Origin: Melioribacteraceae bacterium
GTDB taxonomy: Bacteria > Bacteroidota > Ignavibacteria > Ignavibacteriales > Melioribacteraceae
Direction of reading: 5' to 3'
NCBI GenBank assembly: GCA_026417375.1
Contig: JAOADJ010000008.1
Location: forward strand, 160,640-205,965
Length of the DNA stretch: 45,326 nucleotides
Shown: one piece after another, positions 8,740 through 17,381 of the stretch
How positions within the stretch are numbered: position 1 is the stretch's first letter
Layout: the number at the start of each line of letters is the position of its first letter
Program-made: the position numbers and the translations under genes
Notes under the pieces: generated by a model
Told to the model about the DNA's origin: nothing
Seen by the model: only the letters and a program-made list of their open reading frames with translations
The model's database searches: none

Positions 8740-10746
8740 ATGAAATTTGAGGGTAAAATAATTTTTATACTCTTTTCTATTTTGTTTTTAGCTTTTACAT
8801 ATCAAGATTACAACAAAATTGAAAGAATAAAACAATCTTTAACTAAAACAAATAGTTCAAAAGATAAAGTTGAATTATATAAAGAATTAGCTGAAGAATT
8901 TAATAAACAATTGCCTGATAGTTCCCGCAAATATGCTTTTCTTGCATTAAAATTCAGTAATAACATTAAACTTAACGCAGATCTTTTATTTAAAATCGGT
9001 CTTAATTTTAATTATCAAAGTGAATATGATAGTTCGCTTGTATATTATAAAAAATCTCTAACTATTTATGAACAAATAAAAGACAGCATTGGAATTGGTA
9101 ACTGTTATTACAGATTAGGATTATTAGCAACAATCAGAGGTAATTACATAGAGGCATTAGATTATTGTTACAAAGCCGTTGATATTCTTGAACATCAGAA
9201 CGACTATACTTCTCTTGCATATGCTCAAAATTATTTAGCTATAGTTCTTTATATAACTGATGATTTGGCAAATGCAGAAAAACAAATGTATAAAGCTTTG
9301 GAGTTTAGTGAAAAAATTAAAGACGATAACAACAAAGCCCTTGCAAATGAACATTTTGCAATTTTATTTATAAAAAAAGGAGATTATGAGAAAGCTAAAA
9401 ATTATGTTAATAAATCAATTGAGTTGAGAAAAAAAAATAATGATAATGCCGGTTTATCAGGTTCATATGAAAACTTAGCTATTATCTATCGGAATCAAAA
9501 AAAATATGATTTAGCTTTAGAGTATTACAATAAATCTCTTGAAATAAAAAAAACTTTTAACAGCATAAGAGGAATTGCTTCATCTTATCTTGGAATTGGA
9601 ATAACTTATTTAAACATTGGCGATTATCAAAAAGCTATTGATTTTATTAATAAGTCAATCGAAATAAGATTAAAGATAAAAGATAAACGAGGGCTTGCTT
9701 CTTCTTATTCGCGGCTTTCAGAAGTTTATGAAAAGATAAATGATTTTAAAAGTTCTCTTAAATATTACAAACTATCTAAAGAATATTCTGATTCTCTTCT
9801 TAATGAAAGAAACACAAGAAATATTGCCGAACTAAAAGAAAAACATGAAGCAAAACAAAAAGAAGAAAAATTAAATCTGTTAAACATTGAAAATGAATTT
9901 TATAGAAATCGAAGTAATTATTTAATTCTTATTTCCATTCTTTTAATTGGATTAATTTTAGCATTAGTTATTGCTTATAACTCTAAACGAAAATTAGTTT
10001 CCACAATAACAAATCAAAATAATGAATTGGAAAAACTGAACTCTCAATTAACTGAATTAATTCAAGCACGGGAAAAAATATATTCAATCATAGCGCACGA
10101 TTTAAAAAGCCCGTTTCAGGGAATATTGGGTGCTACAGAAATTTTAGAATCCGATTTCAATAATCTTTCAAACAATGAAAAAATTTATTTCATAACAGGA
10201 GTTAGAAATTTAGCCAAACAAACTTTTCGCTTACTTGAAAATCTGTTGGAATGGTCAAAGTTTCAAACAAATAAAGTTACATTCTTTCCCGAAAACTGTA
10301 ATCTTTACTTAGAAATATTTCCAACAATTAATTATCTAAAAACATTAGCAGAAGAAAAAAATATAAACTTAATTTTTGAAATTGATCCAAACATCAATAT
10401 CAATGTTGATAAGAATATGATTTCTTCAATTATAAGAAATCTTATTTCAAATGCTATTAAATACACAAATGAAAGTGGCACAATAAAAATTTATTCAAAA
10501 GAATATGAAAGTAATGTTGAAATATTTATTGAAGATAATGGTATTGGTATGGATGAAGAATTACAAAAAAATCTGTTTACATTTAACAGATCTGTTACCA
10601 GAAAAGGAACAAAAAACGAAAAGGGCACCGGACTTGGTTTGTTGCTTTGTAAAGAAATGATTGAAAAACATAATGGCGAAATAAGAATACAAAGCGAAGT
10701 TGGAAAAGGAACTACCATTTCATTTACTTTAGATAAAAACTTATAA
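8740..10746 (+). CDS. Sensor histidine kinase with an extracytoplasmic TPR domain
   Basis: A 668-residue membrane histidine kinase. An N-terminal hydrophobic segment (residues ~5-20) is followed by many TPR repeats (about residues 60-370) with the recurring pattern of A, Y and G residues. A second membrane segment lies near 393-415 (ILISILLIGLILALVIAY), then a short coiled coil. The phospho-acceptor His453 sits in SIIAHDLKSPFQGILG. The ATPase domain has the N box NLISNAIKYT, G1 EDNGIGM and G2 KGTGLGLLLCKEM. No receiver domain is fused and no response regulator gene is adjacent, so this is an orphan kinase here. The signal sensed is unknown. Confidence 0.9.
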   Translation: MKFEGKIIFILFSILFLAFTYQDYNKIERIKQSLTKTNSSKDKVELYKELAEEFNKQLPDSSRKYAFLALKFSNNIKLNADLLFKIGLNFNYQSEYDSSLVYYKKSLTIYEQIKDSIGIGNCYYRLGLLATIRGNYIEALDYCYKAVDILEHQNDYTSLAYAQNYLAIVLYITDDLANAEKQMYKALEFSEKIKDDNNKALANEHFAILFIKKGDYEKAKNYVNKSIELRKKNNDNAGLSGSYENLAIIYRNQKKYDLALEYYNKSLEIKKTFNSIRGIASSYLGIGITYLNIGDYQKAIDFINKSIEIRLKIKDKRGLASSYSRLSEVYEKINDFKSSLKYYKLSKEYSDSLLNERNTRNIAELKEKHEAKQKEEKLNLLNIENEFYRNRSNYLILISILLIGLILALVIAYNSKRKLVSTITNQNNELEKLNSQLTELIQAREKIYSIIAHDLKSPFQGILGATEILESDFNNLSNNEKIYFITGVRNLAKQTFRLLENLLEWSKFQTNKVTFFPENCNLYLEIFPTINYLKTLAEEKNINLIFEIDPNININVDKNMISSIIRNLISNAIKYTNESGTIKIYSKEYESNVEIFIEDNGIGMDEELQKNLFTFNRSVTRKGTKNEKGTGLGLLLCKEMIEKHNGEIRIQSEVGKGTTISFTLDKNL

Positions 10747-10798
10747 CACTTCTAAACATTTTTTTTATTTATTTTATAACTATCAATTTTACTTTACA

Positions 10799-12049
10799 AT
10801 GAAAAAATTTTTTCTGCTTTTAATTATATATTCATCTGTATTTGCTCAATCAAAGATTTTAATATTTATGGATTTACAGCAAACAGATCATCTTAAAGCA
10901 TATGGTATTACTTTTAATGCTCTTAAAAATGGGGCAACTGCAGATTGGCTTTTAAATTATCGTGGCGGATCATTTCTAATTGATTATAGTAATGAGTTGG
11001 CATTAAAGTGCAGATTAAAAGGTGTTTCGTTTCAAACTTTATCAAATGAAGAAGTTACTTCAATTTATTCTACTGTTCAAAGCGAAGACAACAATATGGA
11101 TGTTGTTCGTTTAGAAAAAGCACCTAATATTGCTGTTTATGTTCCGCCTAATTTTAAACCCTGGGATGATGCTGTAACTTTAGCATTAGATTACGCCGAA
11201 GTTAAATATGATAAAATCTGGATTGAAGAAATTCTTAAAGGTGATTTATCAAAATATGATTGGCTTCATCTTCATCACGAAGATTTTACAGGTCAATATG
11301 GAAAATTTTATGCTTCTTTTAGCGAAGCACAATGGTATGTTGAACAACAATCTGTTTATGAAAACGAAGCTAAAAAACTTGGATTCAAAAAAGTAAGCCA
11401 AATGGAAAAAGCTGTTGTATTAACAATTAAACAATACGTTGCAAATGGTGGGTTTTTATTTGCAATGTGTTCTGCAACAGATTCATATGATATTGCTCTT
11501 GCCGCACAAAACATAGATATTGTTGATAAAATGTATGACGGAGATCCGCCTGATCCGGATGCACAAAACAAATTAGATTTTTCACAAACTTTTTCTTTTG
11601 AAAATTTCAAACTAGAAATGAATCCATTGGTTTATGAATATAGCGACATTGATATTCAACCACTTGAAGTTGGTCCGCAACAAAATGATTTTTTTACTCT
11701 TTTTGATTTTTCTGCAAAGTATGATCCTGTTCCAACTATGCTAACTCAAAATCATGTAAATGTTATTCCCGGATTTATGGGGCAAACAACTATGTTTAGA
11801 AAAAAACTTATAAAACCATCAGTTTATATTTTAGGTGAAAAAGCCGGTACTGATCAGGTAAAATATTTACATGGAAATTTTGGGAGAGGAACATTTACAT
11901 TTTATGGTGGACATGATCCCGAAGATTATCAACACGCTGTTGGTGATCCTCCAACTGATTTAAGTTTGTTTAAAAATTCTCCTGGTTACAGATTAATATT
12001 AAATAATATTTTATTTCCCGCTGCTAAAAAGAAAGAACAAAAAACTTAA
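10799..12049 (+). CDS. Exported conserved protein of unknown function
   Basis: A 416-residue protein with a clear signal peptide (MKKFFLLLIIYSSVFAQ). I recall similar proteins in this bacterial group carrying the label asparagine synthetase B, but no N-terminal Cys glutaminase site or ATP-pyrophosphatase motif is visible, so I do not accept that name. Visible features are WLLNYRGGSFLIDY near residue 48, a His-rich DWLHLHHEDFTGQYG around 155, NGGFLFAMCSATDSYD around 215, and FGRGTFTFYGGHDPEDYQH near the end. These could suggest a glutamine-amidotransferase-like alpha/beta fold acting in the periplasm. It stands between the sensor kinase and the FAH-family gene, 10 bases before the latter. Confidence 0.75.
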   Translation: MKKFFLLLIIYSSVFAQSKILIFMDLQQTDHLKAYGITFNALKNGATADWLLNYRGGSFLIDYSNELALKCRLKGVSFQTLSNEEVTSIYSTVQSEDNNMDVVRLEKAPNIAVYVPPNFKPWDDAVTLALDYAEVKYDKIWIEEILKGDLSKYDWLHLHHEDFTGQYGKFYASFSEAQWYVEQQSVYENEAKKLGFKKVSQMEKAVVLTIKQYVANGGFLFAMCSATDSYDIALAAQNIDIVDKMYDGDPPDPDAQNKLDFSQTFSFENFKLEMNPLVYEYSDIDIQPLEVGPQQNDFFTLFDFSAKYDPVPTMLTQNHVNVIPGFMGQTTMFRKKLIKPSVYILGEKAGTDQVKYLHGNFGRGTFTFYGGHDPEDYQHAVGDPPTDLSLFKNSPGYRLILNNILFPAAKKKEQKT

Positions 12050-12059
12050 TGAGGTTTAA

Positions 12060-12722
12060 ATGAAATTTTTAAAATTCAAAAAACATAATGAAGATGTACC
12101 TATTGGTAAAATTGTTTGTATAGGAAGAAACTATTTAGAACATGCAAAAGAAATGGGAAACGAAAAACCTGATGAATTTCCAATTGTATTTTTGAAACCT
12201 GCATCTACGGTAATTTATTCGGGAGAAAATGTTATTCATCCAACATATTCCGATAATCTTCAACATGAAGTAGAATTAGTATTATATATTGGTGAAGAAG
12301 TTAAAAACGCAACCGATGAAGAAGCCGAGAATGCAATTCATGGTTACACCGTTGGACTTGATATGACTTTGCGTGATTTACAATTTGAATTTAAGAAAAA
12401 GGGGGATCCATGGACTCTTGCTAAATGCTTTGACACGGCAACAGTTCTGTCAGAAATTGTTTTAAAGAAAGATTATCTGTTAAAAGGTAATGAAAAAATA
12501 TTGTTGAAAGTAAACGATGAAATAAAACAAAGTTCATCAATTGATAAAATGATTTTTTCCCAAATTGAAATTATAAAATTTATTTCAACAAGAATGAAAC
12601 TTGAAAAAGGAGATTTAATTTTCACCGGCACACCAGAAGGTGTAAGTAAAGTTGTTCCCGGCGATAAAATTTATGCTGAATTGGAAAATATTTCCAACCT
12701 CGAAACAAAAATCATTGAATAA
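12060..12722 (+). CDS. Fumarylacetoacetate hydrolase (FAH) family protein
   Basis: A 220-residue enzyme of the FAH superfamily, whose members hydrolyse, isomerise or decarboxylate oxo-acids (acylpyruvases, oxaloacetate decarboxylase, HpcE/HpaG isomerase). Motifs include CIGRNYLEHAKEMGNE, the metal-binding acidic cluster HEVELVLYIGEE, GLDMTLRDLQ, KGDPWTLAKCFDT and DLIFTGTPEGVSKV. These fit the small single-domain acylpyruvase/oxaloacetate decarboxylase-like group, but substrate choice is not readable. GAGG precedes the ATG. The FmdB-like zinc ribbon gene follows 15 bases later. Confidence 0.88.
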   Translation: MKFLKFKKHNEDVPIGKIVCIGRNYLEHAKEMGNEKPDEFPIVFLKPASTVIYSGENVIHPTYSDNLQHEVELVLYIGEEVKNATDEEAENAIHGYTVGLDMTLRDLQFEFKKKGDPWTLAKCFDTATVLSEIVLKKDYLLKGNEKILLKVNDEIKQSSSIDKMIFSQIEIIKFISTRMKLEKGDLIFTGTPEGVSKVVPGDKIYAELENISNLETKIIE

Positions 12723-12737
12723 TTAAAGGAATTAATT

Positions 12738-12986
12738 ATGCCTATTTATGAATACCTTTGTAATGATTGTAATAAAAAATTTGATGTTCTTCATAAATCA
12801 ACTTCTAACTTAGAAGAAGTAAGTTGCCCAAGTTGTAATTCAAAAAACTTTAAAAAACTTTTATCAACTTTTAGCACATCAACAAATTCGAATTCGGGAT
12901 TCAATGAAATTCCCTCTTGTTCAACCGGCTCTTGTGGAGTTGATTCATTTGGTGGTTGTGCTAATGGAATGTGTGGTTTGAATTAA
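12738..12986 (+). CDS. FmdB-family zinc ribbon protein
   Basis: An 82-residue protein of the FmdB/CxxC zinc-ribbon family. The start MPIYEYLCNDCNKKFDVLH and the second knuckle VSCPSCNSKNFKKLL give the two CxxC pairs of the ribbon. The C-terminal tail is low-complexity (Ser, Asn, Gly) with five more Cys, including CSTGSCG and GGCANGMCG, which may form a second metal site. The family's role is unclear; relatives are called putative regulatory proteins. AAAGGA lies eight bases before the ATG. A strong hairpin follows. Confidence 0.88.
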   Translation: MPIYEYLCNDCNKKFDVLHKSTSNLEEVSCPSCNSKNFKKLLSTFSTSTNSNSGFNEIPSCSTGSCGVDSFGGCANGMCGLN

Positions 12987-12990
12987 ATTT

Positions 12991-13032
12991 ATTGGAACAC
13001 GGATTTTTGTTAAATAAAATCCGTGTTCCGAT
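12991..13032. terminator. Bidirectional terminator between convergent genes
   Basis: A 14-bp perfect inverted repeat (GGAACACGGATTTT at 12994-13007 with its complement at 13016-13029, 8-base loop), extended outward by weaker pairs and followed by ATTTTTT. It serves the rightward zinc ribbon gene and can also serve the leftward peptidase gene ending at 13040. Confidence 0.85.
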
Positions 13033-13039
13033 TTTTTAA

Positions 13040-15088
13040 TTAATTATATGTGTTTAACAACGAATAGTTTTTGGCATACTCGAGCATCTGCTTTGTAAAA
13101 TCTTCCGGGTATTCAATTTTTACATCAATTATTTTTTCTCCTTGTTTTACAGGAATTAATTTCGGTTGAATAAATCCAGCATAAGGAGCAATTTTTAATT
13201 TAGAATATCTTTCTAAAACTTCTTTATGTAAATCTTTATCTACTTTTACACCATAAGTTTCAACTAAATTTTTACCAGCATTGTAATCCCCTTCCGATTT
13301 AATCCTTTGAATTTCTCTTAATAATTCACCAAATAATTTTCTTAACTTATCAAAATCATTCACAACAAAATATGTTTTACCATCTTTAATTTTCTTTTCA
13401 ATTACATTTTCATTTTTTCCTTTTTCAAAAACCCATTTAGAAACTAATTGACGATTTCGCATATGAGCTTCTTCAATATTTTCTCCTAATTTTACACGTG
13501 CAAGCTGAACCATCAAACCATTTCTTATGTAGTCACAATAAGCTGCTTTACCAACTTCGAGTGATGGCATTACTCCAATATCAATTAATTTTTTGTCCAT
13601 CAAATAATAAAGAGCAACTAAATCTGCTCTTGCTTCTTCTAAAGTTGAATAATAATTTTTTAATGTTTGATGTGGTTCGGCAACACCTTTGTTAATTTGC
13701 CCCGATGCATGACCAATTACTTCGTGCATATCTGTATGAAGATCATCCGCCAGCGTTCCATATTTTTTATCTCTTTCAATTTCTTCATCAGAATATGCAA
13801 ACTCTTGTAACACACCACTTGTTTCTGCAAACTTATTATATGAGTAAACAATATTTCCAATATTAACGGATTTTGAACCGTGTTCTTTTCTGATCCAATT
13901 TGAATTTGGTAAATTTATTCCGATTGGTGTTGATGGTGAACAATCTCCTGATTCAACAACAGCTGTTATTACTTTGGCAGATACTCCTTTTACATTTTTC
14001 TTTTTGTGTTCCTGCATTAAAGGTGAATTATCTTCAAACCATTGTGCGTTATTGCTAATTGCTTCTATTCTTTTTGTTGCTTCTTTATCTTTAATTGATA
14101 CTACAGATTCAAATGTTGCACGATAACTTAATGGATCATTGTAGGTTTCTATAAAACCATTAATTACATCAACAACTGAAGATGTGTCTTTTACCCATTC
14201 TATATTGTATTCGTCCCATTTTTTTAAATCACCTGTTTTATAATATTCAACTAACAACTGCAAAGCTTTCTTTTGTTGTTCGTTTTCTGAAACTGTTACA
14301 GCTTTTTCTAACCAGTAAACTATTTTTTGAATTGCCGGTGCATACATTCTATTTATAGTCCATTGTCTTTCTATTATTTGTCCATCTTTCTTTAACATTT
14401 TTGAGTTTAATCCATAAGAAATTGGATGTGGATCGTTTGGATCAACTATTTTTTTATAATAATCTTCAACTTCTTTTTGAGTAACATTTTCATAAAAGTT
14501 AATTGCTGATGTTTTTATTAAATCTACTCCATCTGATTGGTTTACTTTTATTGCATCATAATTAGGATCAAAAATTATTTTGCTTAGTTTGTCAATTAAT
14601 TGGTCTAATGTTTCTCCTGTCTGAATTGGAAATTGATATTCATCAGAATTAACTATTAATTGCTTTAAATATTCTTTTGAAAAATCGGGGATAATTTTTT
14701 TGTTTGAATAATGATGATGAATTCCATTAGAAAACCAAACTCGTTTAACGTAAATCATAAAATTTTGGAAATCCTGAGTGGTTCTATCTCCACTATAAGA
14801 ATTAACAATCGCTTCAAGAGAGCGACGAACGTATAAATTATGTTTATAATTTTGATCATAAATTATATCGCGGCCAGAAAGTGCTGCTTCATATAAATAA
14901 TAAACAAGTTCTTTTTGTTGAAGAGTTAATTCATCAAAACCGGGAACGTAATAACGCTGAATGCGAAGATCGGCAAAGGATTCTGTATAAAATTTAAAGT
15001 CCTGTGGAATCTCATTTTTATTTTCTGTTGAACAGCTCATAATTATTCCTAAATAGATTATGGGTAAAAATTTTTTTAAATATTTCAT
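13040..15088 (-). CDS. Dipeptidyl-peptidase III-like M49 metallopeptidase, lipoprotein
   Basis: Zinc peptidase of family M49, which removes dipeptides from peptide N-termini. The zinc motif HEVIGH is at residues 455-460 and the second motif EEARAD at 484-489; the 30-residue spacing is that of the Bacteroides type rather than the human type. The N-terminus is a lipoprotein signal with a lipobox-like IIMSC, so the enzyme is probably membrane-anchored and extracytoplasmic. I take the ATG at 15088 (682 residues): it has AAGGAA at a good distance, while the in-frame TTG at 15100 has none. Homologues in this bacterial group are sometimes mislabelled dihydrofolate reductase. Confidence 0.9.
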   Translation of the reverse strand: MKYLKKFLPIIYLGIIMSCSTENKNEIPQDFKFYTESFADLRIQRYYVPGFDELTLQQKELVYYLYEAALSGRDIIYDQNYKHNLYVRRSLEAIVNSYSGDRTTQDFQNFMIYVKRVWFSNGIHHHYSNKKIIPDFSKEYLKQLIVNSDEYQFPIQTGETLDQLIDKLSKIIFDPNYDAIKVNQSDGVDLIKTSAINFYENVTQKEVEDYYKKIVDPNDPHPISYGLNSKMLKKDGQIIERQWTINRMYAPAIQKIVYWLEKAVTVSENEQQKKALQLLVEYYKTGDLKKWDEYNIEWVKDTSSVVDVINGFIETYNDPLSYRATFESVVSIKDKEATKRIEAISNNAQWFEDNSPLMQEHKKKNVKGVSAKVITAVVESGDCSPSTPIGINLPNSNWIRKEHGSKSVNIGNIVYSYNKFAETSGVLQEFAYSDEEIERDKKYGTLADDLHTDMHEVIGHASGQINKGVAEPHQTLKNYYSTLEEARADLVALYYLMDKKLIDIGVMPSLEVGKAAYCDYIRNGLMVQLARVKLGENIEEAHMRNRQLVSKWVFEKGKNENVIEKKIKDGKTYFVVNDFDKLRKLFGELLREIQRIKSEGDYNAGKNLVETYGVKVDKDLHKEVLERYSKLKIAPYAGFIQPKLIPVKQGEKIIDVKIEYPEDFTKQMLEYAKNYSLLNTYN

Positions 15089-15163
15089 AATTTCCTTCAA
15101 AATTTTATTTGATTATGCTTTCTAAAAATATAACTTTTGTAATAGTCAAACAAAGAATTAAAC

Positions 15164-15496
15164 ATGAATATTCAAATTATAGGAACTAAAAGTTGTTCTG
15201 AAACAAGAAAAGCTGAAAGATATTTTAAGGAAAGAAGAATTCCTTTTCACTTCAGAGATTTAAATGAAAAAGGCATATCAAAAGGGGAACTTGAAAATAT
15301 AACCCGCAAAATTCCACTTGAGGATTTAATAGACAAAGATGGAAAGCAATACAAAAAAAGAAATCTTCAATTCATGGTATTTAATTTAGAAGAAGAATTA
15401 TTGAACGATCCTTTATTGTTAAAAACACCAATAGTTAGAAATGGTAGCGAAGTAACTATTGGTTACAAACCAGAAATTTGGAAAGCGTGGAAATAA
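15164..15496 (+). CDS. ArsC/Spx/YffB-family thioredoxin-fold protein
   Basis: A 110-residue protein of the arsenate-reductase-like (ArsC/Spx/YffB) family. The active-site loop is GTKSCSETRKAERYF with a single Cys at residue 12 (CxxT rather than CxxC), followed by RDLNEKGISKGEL and the cis-Pro region LLLKTPIVRNGSEVTIGY, ending in the expected WKAWK. Family members reduce arsenate using glutathione, or act as regulators (Spx). With one Cys and no ars genes nearby, the substrate is uncertain. It is divergent from the M49 peptidase gene and convergent with the beta-barrel gene. Confidence 0.85.
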   Translation: MNIQIIGTKSCSETRKAERYFKERRIPFHFRDLNEKGISKGELENITRKIPLEDLIDKDGKQYKKRNLQFMVFNLEEELLNDPLLLKTPIVRNGSEVTIGYKPEIWKAWK

Positions 15497-15513
15497 TTTA
15501 TTTATAATAAAAC

Positions 15514-16197
15514 TTATAAAGCATTAAAGTACGCTATCACTCCAATATGAAAAGTAAAAAAATCTGTTTTTGATTTTTTAGGTTGAAAAATTACATCGCC
15601 AAGAGAATTTGTTATAACACTTTCTTCTGTTAAATATTCTGCTTCAGTACCATAAAGATATCTTGCTTTAAAGTCGAGATATATTTTTCCAACATTTTCA
15701 AAGCCATCACTTACTTTAAATAAAATTCCTGCACCATAACCATAGTTCCATGCAAAATCATCAAAATTTGTTGAAGAAGCGATTTTCTGATTTAAGTTTT
15801 CATTTTTAACTTCAGATTCAGTAAAAATGTAAGCACCACCAAATAAACCTTCGATATATGGACGAACCGTACCAAAGAAAGGGCTGACTTGCATCAGGAA
15901 ATGTAAGTTAGCCATACTATTTGTTCTTTGAAGATTAAGATAAACACCGGGAAATCCAATCCATGGTCTTCTTTCATTTACCTGACCATAAACAATATAT
16001 CCTAAATCGAATCCTATTGTAAAAGGGCGCGAATGTGTTGGAGCCCATAATGTCCCCTGAAGCTGAACACCGAAACCTATGTTGTCAACATTTTTTCTGA
16101 ATTCCCCTTGTGGATAGCCTAACATAAAACTTATTCCACCTGTCTGTGCAAAACTTGTTGCTGTTAAAACTGCTAATATTATTATAAGCTTTTTCAT
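15514..16197 (-). CDS. Outer-membrane beta-barrel-like protein
   Basis: A 227-residue exported protein. The signal peptide MKKLIIILAVLTATSFAQ is clear. The rest is rich in Gly and aromatic residues in alternating patterns (ISFMLGYPQGEF, TIGFDLGYIVYG, VRPYIEGLFGGAYIF, IYLDFKARYLYG) and ends with a strand-like FHIGVIAYFNAL, which fits a small 8- to 10-strand barrel of the OmpW/OmpA type. No specific function can be assigned. An AGGA ribosome site precedes the ATG. It lies downstream of aat on the same strand, about 50 bases away. Confidence 0.75.
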   Translation of the reverse strand: MKKLIIILAVLTATSFAQTGGISFMLGYPQGEFRKNVDNIGFGVQLQGTLWAPTHSRPFTIGFDLGYIVYGQVNERRPWIGFPGVYLNLQRTNSMANLHFLMQVSPFFGTVRPYIEGLFGGAYIFTESEVKNENLNQKIASSTNFDDFAWNYGYGAGILFKVSDGFENVGKIYLDFKARYLYGTEAEYLTEESVITNSLGDVIFQPKKSKTDFFTFHIGVIAYFNAL

Positions 16198-16249
16198 TTT
16201 AGTTCCTGTTTTAATTAATCAATTTATTTTGAGGCAACATTTTTTAAAA

Positions 16250-16837
16250 TTAAAATTTAGTGTCAGTTTTATAAGATTCCATTAACAAACTTTCATATTC
16301 TTCAAAAGAAATTTCAACTGCACCAAACATACTTAAATGTTCTGTTTGATATTGAACATCAAGAAGTTTGAATTTTTTTTCATTTAAATGTTCAATTAAT
16401 TTTATCAAGGCACATTTAGAAGCCTGACTTATTTTAGAGAACATCGACTCGCCAAAAAAAGCTCCACGATAAGTTACACCATATAATCCACCTACTAATT
16501 CATCATCTTTATATACTTCTACGGAGTGCAAATTTCCTTTTTTTATTAATCCTTTATATGCTTCAATTAACTCGTTTGAAATCCATGTTTCTTTTCTGTC
16601 GGCACAATTTTTAATCACTTCAATTATTTGAGTATCAAATTTATATTCAAAGTAGTTGCTGTAATAAATTTTTTTTAATGAACGTGGAAAGTTAAAATTG
16701 TTGAGAGGTATAATTGTTCTTATTTCCGGCATATACCAATTAATTACACCTTTTTCATCCGCCATTGGAAAAGCGCCACGTGCATAAAGAAGCAGCATTG
16801 TGTCCGGTTCTAAAAAATTAATCTGATTATTATTCAT
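16250..16837 (-). CDS. aat: Leucyl/phenylalanyl-tRNA--protein transferase
   Basis: Transfers Leu or Phe from aminoacyl-tRNA to proteins with N-terminal Arg or Lys, marking them for ClpS/ClpAP degradation. Family motifs are present throughout: LLYARGAFPMAD, INWYMPEIRTIIPL, TWISNELIEAYKGL, HSVEVYKDDELVGGLYGV, FFGESMFSKISQASKCAL and DVQYQTEHLSMFGAVEIS. Length (195 residues) is within the family range. Its start lies 8 bases inside the end of the DUF2721 gene, indicating coupled translation. Confidence 0.93.
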   Translation of the reverse strand: MNNNQINFLEPDTMLLLYARGAFPMADEKGVINWYMPEIRTIIPLNNFNFPRSLKKIYYSNYFEYKFDTQIIEVIKNCADRKETWISNELIEAYKGLIKKGNLHSVEVYKDDELVGGLYGVTYRGAFFGESMFSKISQASKCALIKLIEHLNEKKFKLLDVQYQTEHLSMFGAVEISFEEYESLLMESYKTDTKF

Positions 16838-17321
16838 GAACTTTTACTTCGTATGAAATAATTTCATAACCTTTTAATGCTTCGTATCCAGCGAAAATAA
16901 CTCCAACTATTACTGATACCATTCCAAGTAGAAATGTTGTGATAATTATAAAATTTAATTTATTCAATGAAAGCACAGATGAAATGCCCAAGACTAAAGA
17001 TGTTGAAATAAATAACGCAATTGCAGTTGCATAACTTAAAACACTATTTCGAACAAGTTTTGCTCTAAACGTTAGTGCATTAATTTGAACAGATAAACTT
17101 TCTAAACGGATATTATCTTCAAGAGAAGGAGATTTTTCACCAATTTTAATCATCATTTTTCTTTTTTCTTCATTTAAAAGACGAATACGATTTACAACAA
17201 GTGAATATCTGTTATTTATTCCTAAAAGAAGAAGACCGCAAGCATTTATCATTACTGCTGGCGCAAGCATTAATTGAATAATTTGAAGTGCATTTAATGT
17301 AAAGTTATTCAATAAGTCCAT
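16830..17321 (-). CDS. DUF2721-like membrane protein
   Basis: A 163-residue integral membrane protein with three hydrophobic segments (about residues 12-34, 88-112 and 122-150). The opening IIQLMLAPAVMINACGLLLLGINNRYSLVVNRIRLL matches my memory of the DUF2721 family; I split it here only as a description of residues 14-49. A charged cytoplasmic-looking stretch (residues 45-85) separates the first and second segments. Function unknown. AAGG precedes the ATG. It follows the giant aminotransferase gene by 60 bases on the same strand and overlaps aat. Confidence 0.72.
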   Translation of the reverse strand: MDLLNNFTLNALQIIQLMLAPAVMINACGLLLLGINNRYSLVVNRIRLLNEEKRKMMIKIGEKSPSLEDNIRLESLSVQINALTFRAKLVRNSVLSYATAIALFISTSLVLGISSVLSLNKLNFIIITTFLLGMVSVIVGVIFAGYEALKGYEIISYEVKVHE

Positions 17322-17381
17322 TTTTAACCTTTTATTTTAATGTCAAAATAAAAAAATAAATTAAGAAAGGTGAAAGAAATT

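Noticed and set aside
15089-15100. TTG start for the M49 peptidase
   Set aside because: The ATG at 15088 has an AAGGAA site and begins a normal lipoprotein signal; the TTG codon lies within that ribosome-site region. Similar extended starts were rejected at 29010, 38889 and 43784.
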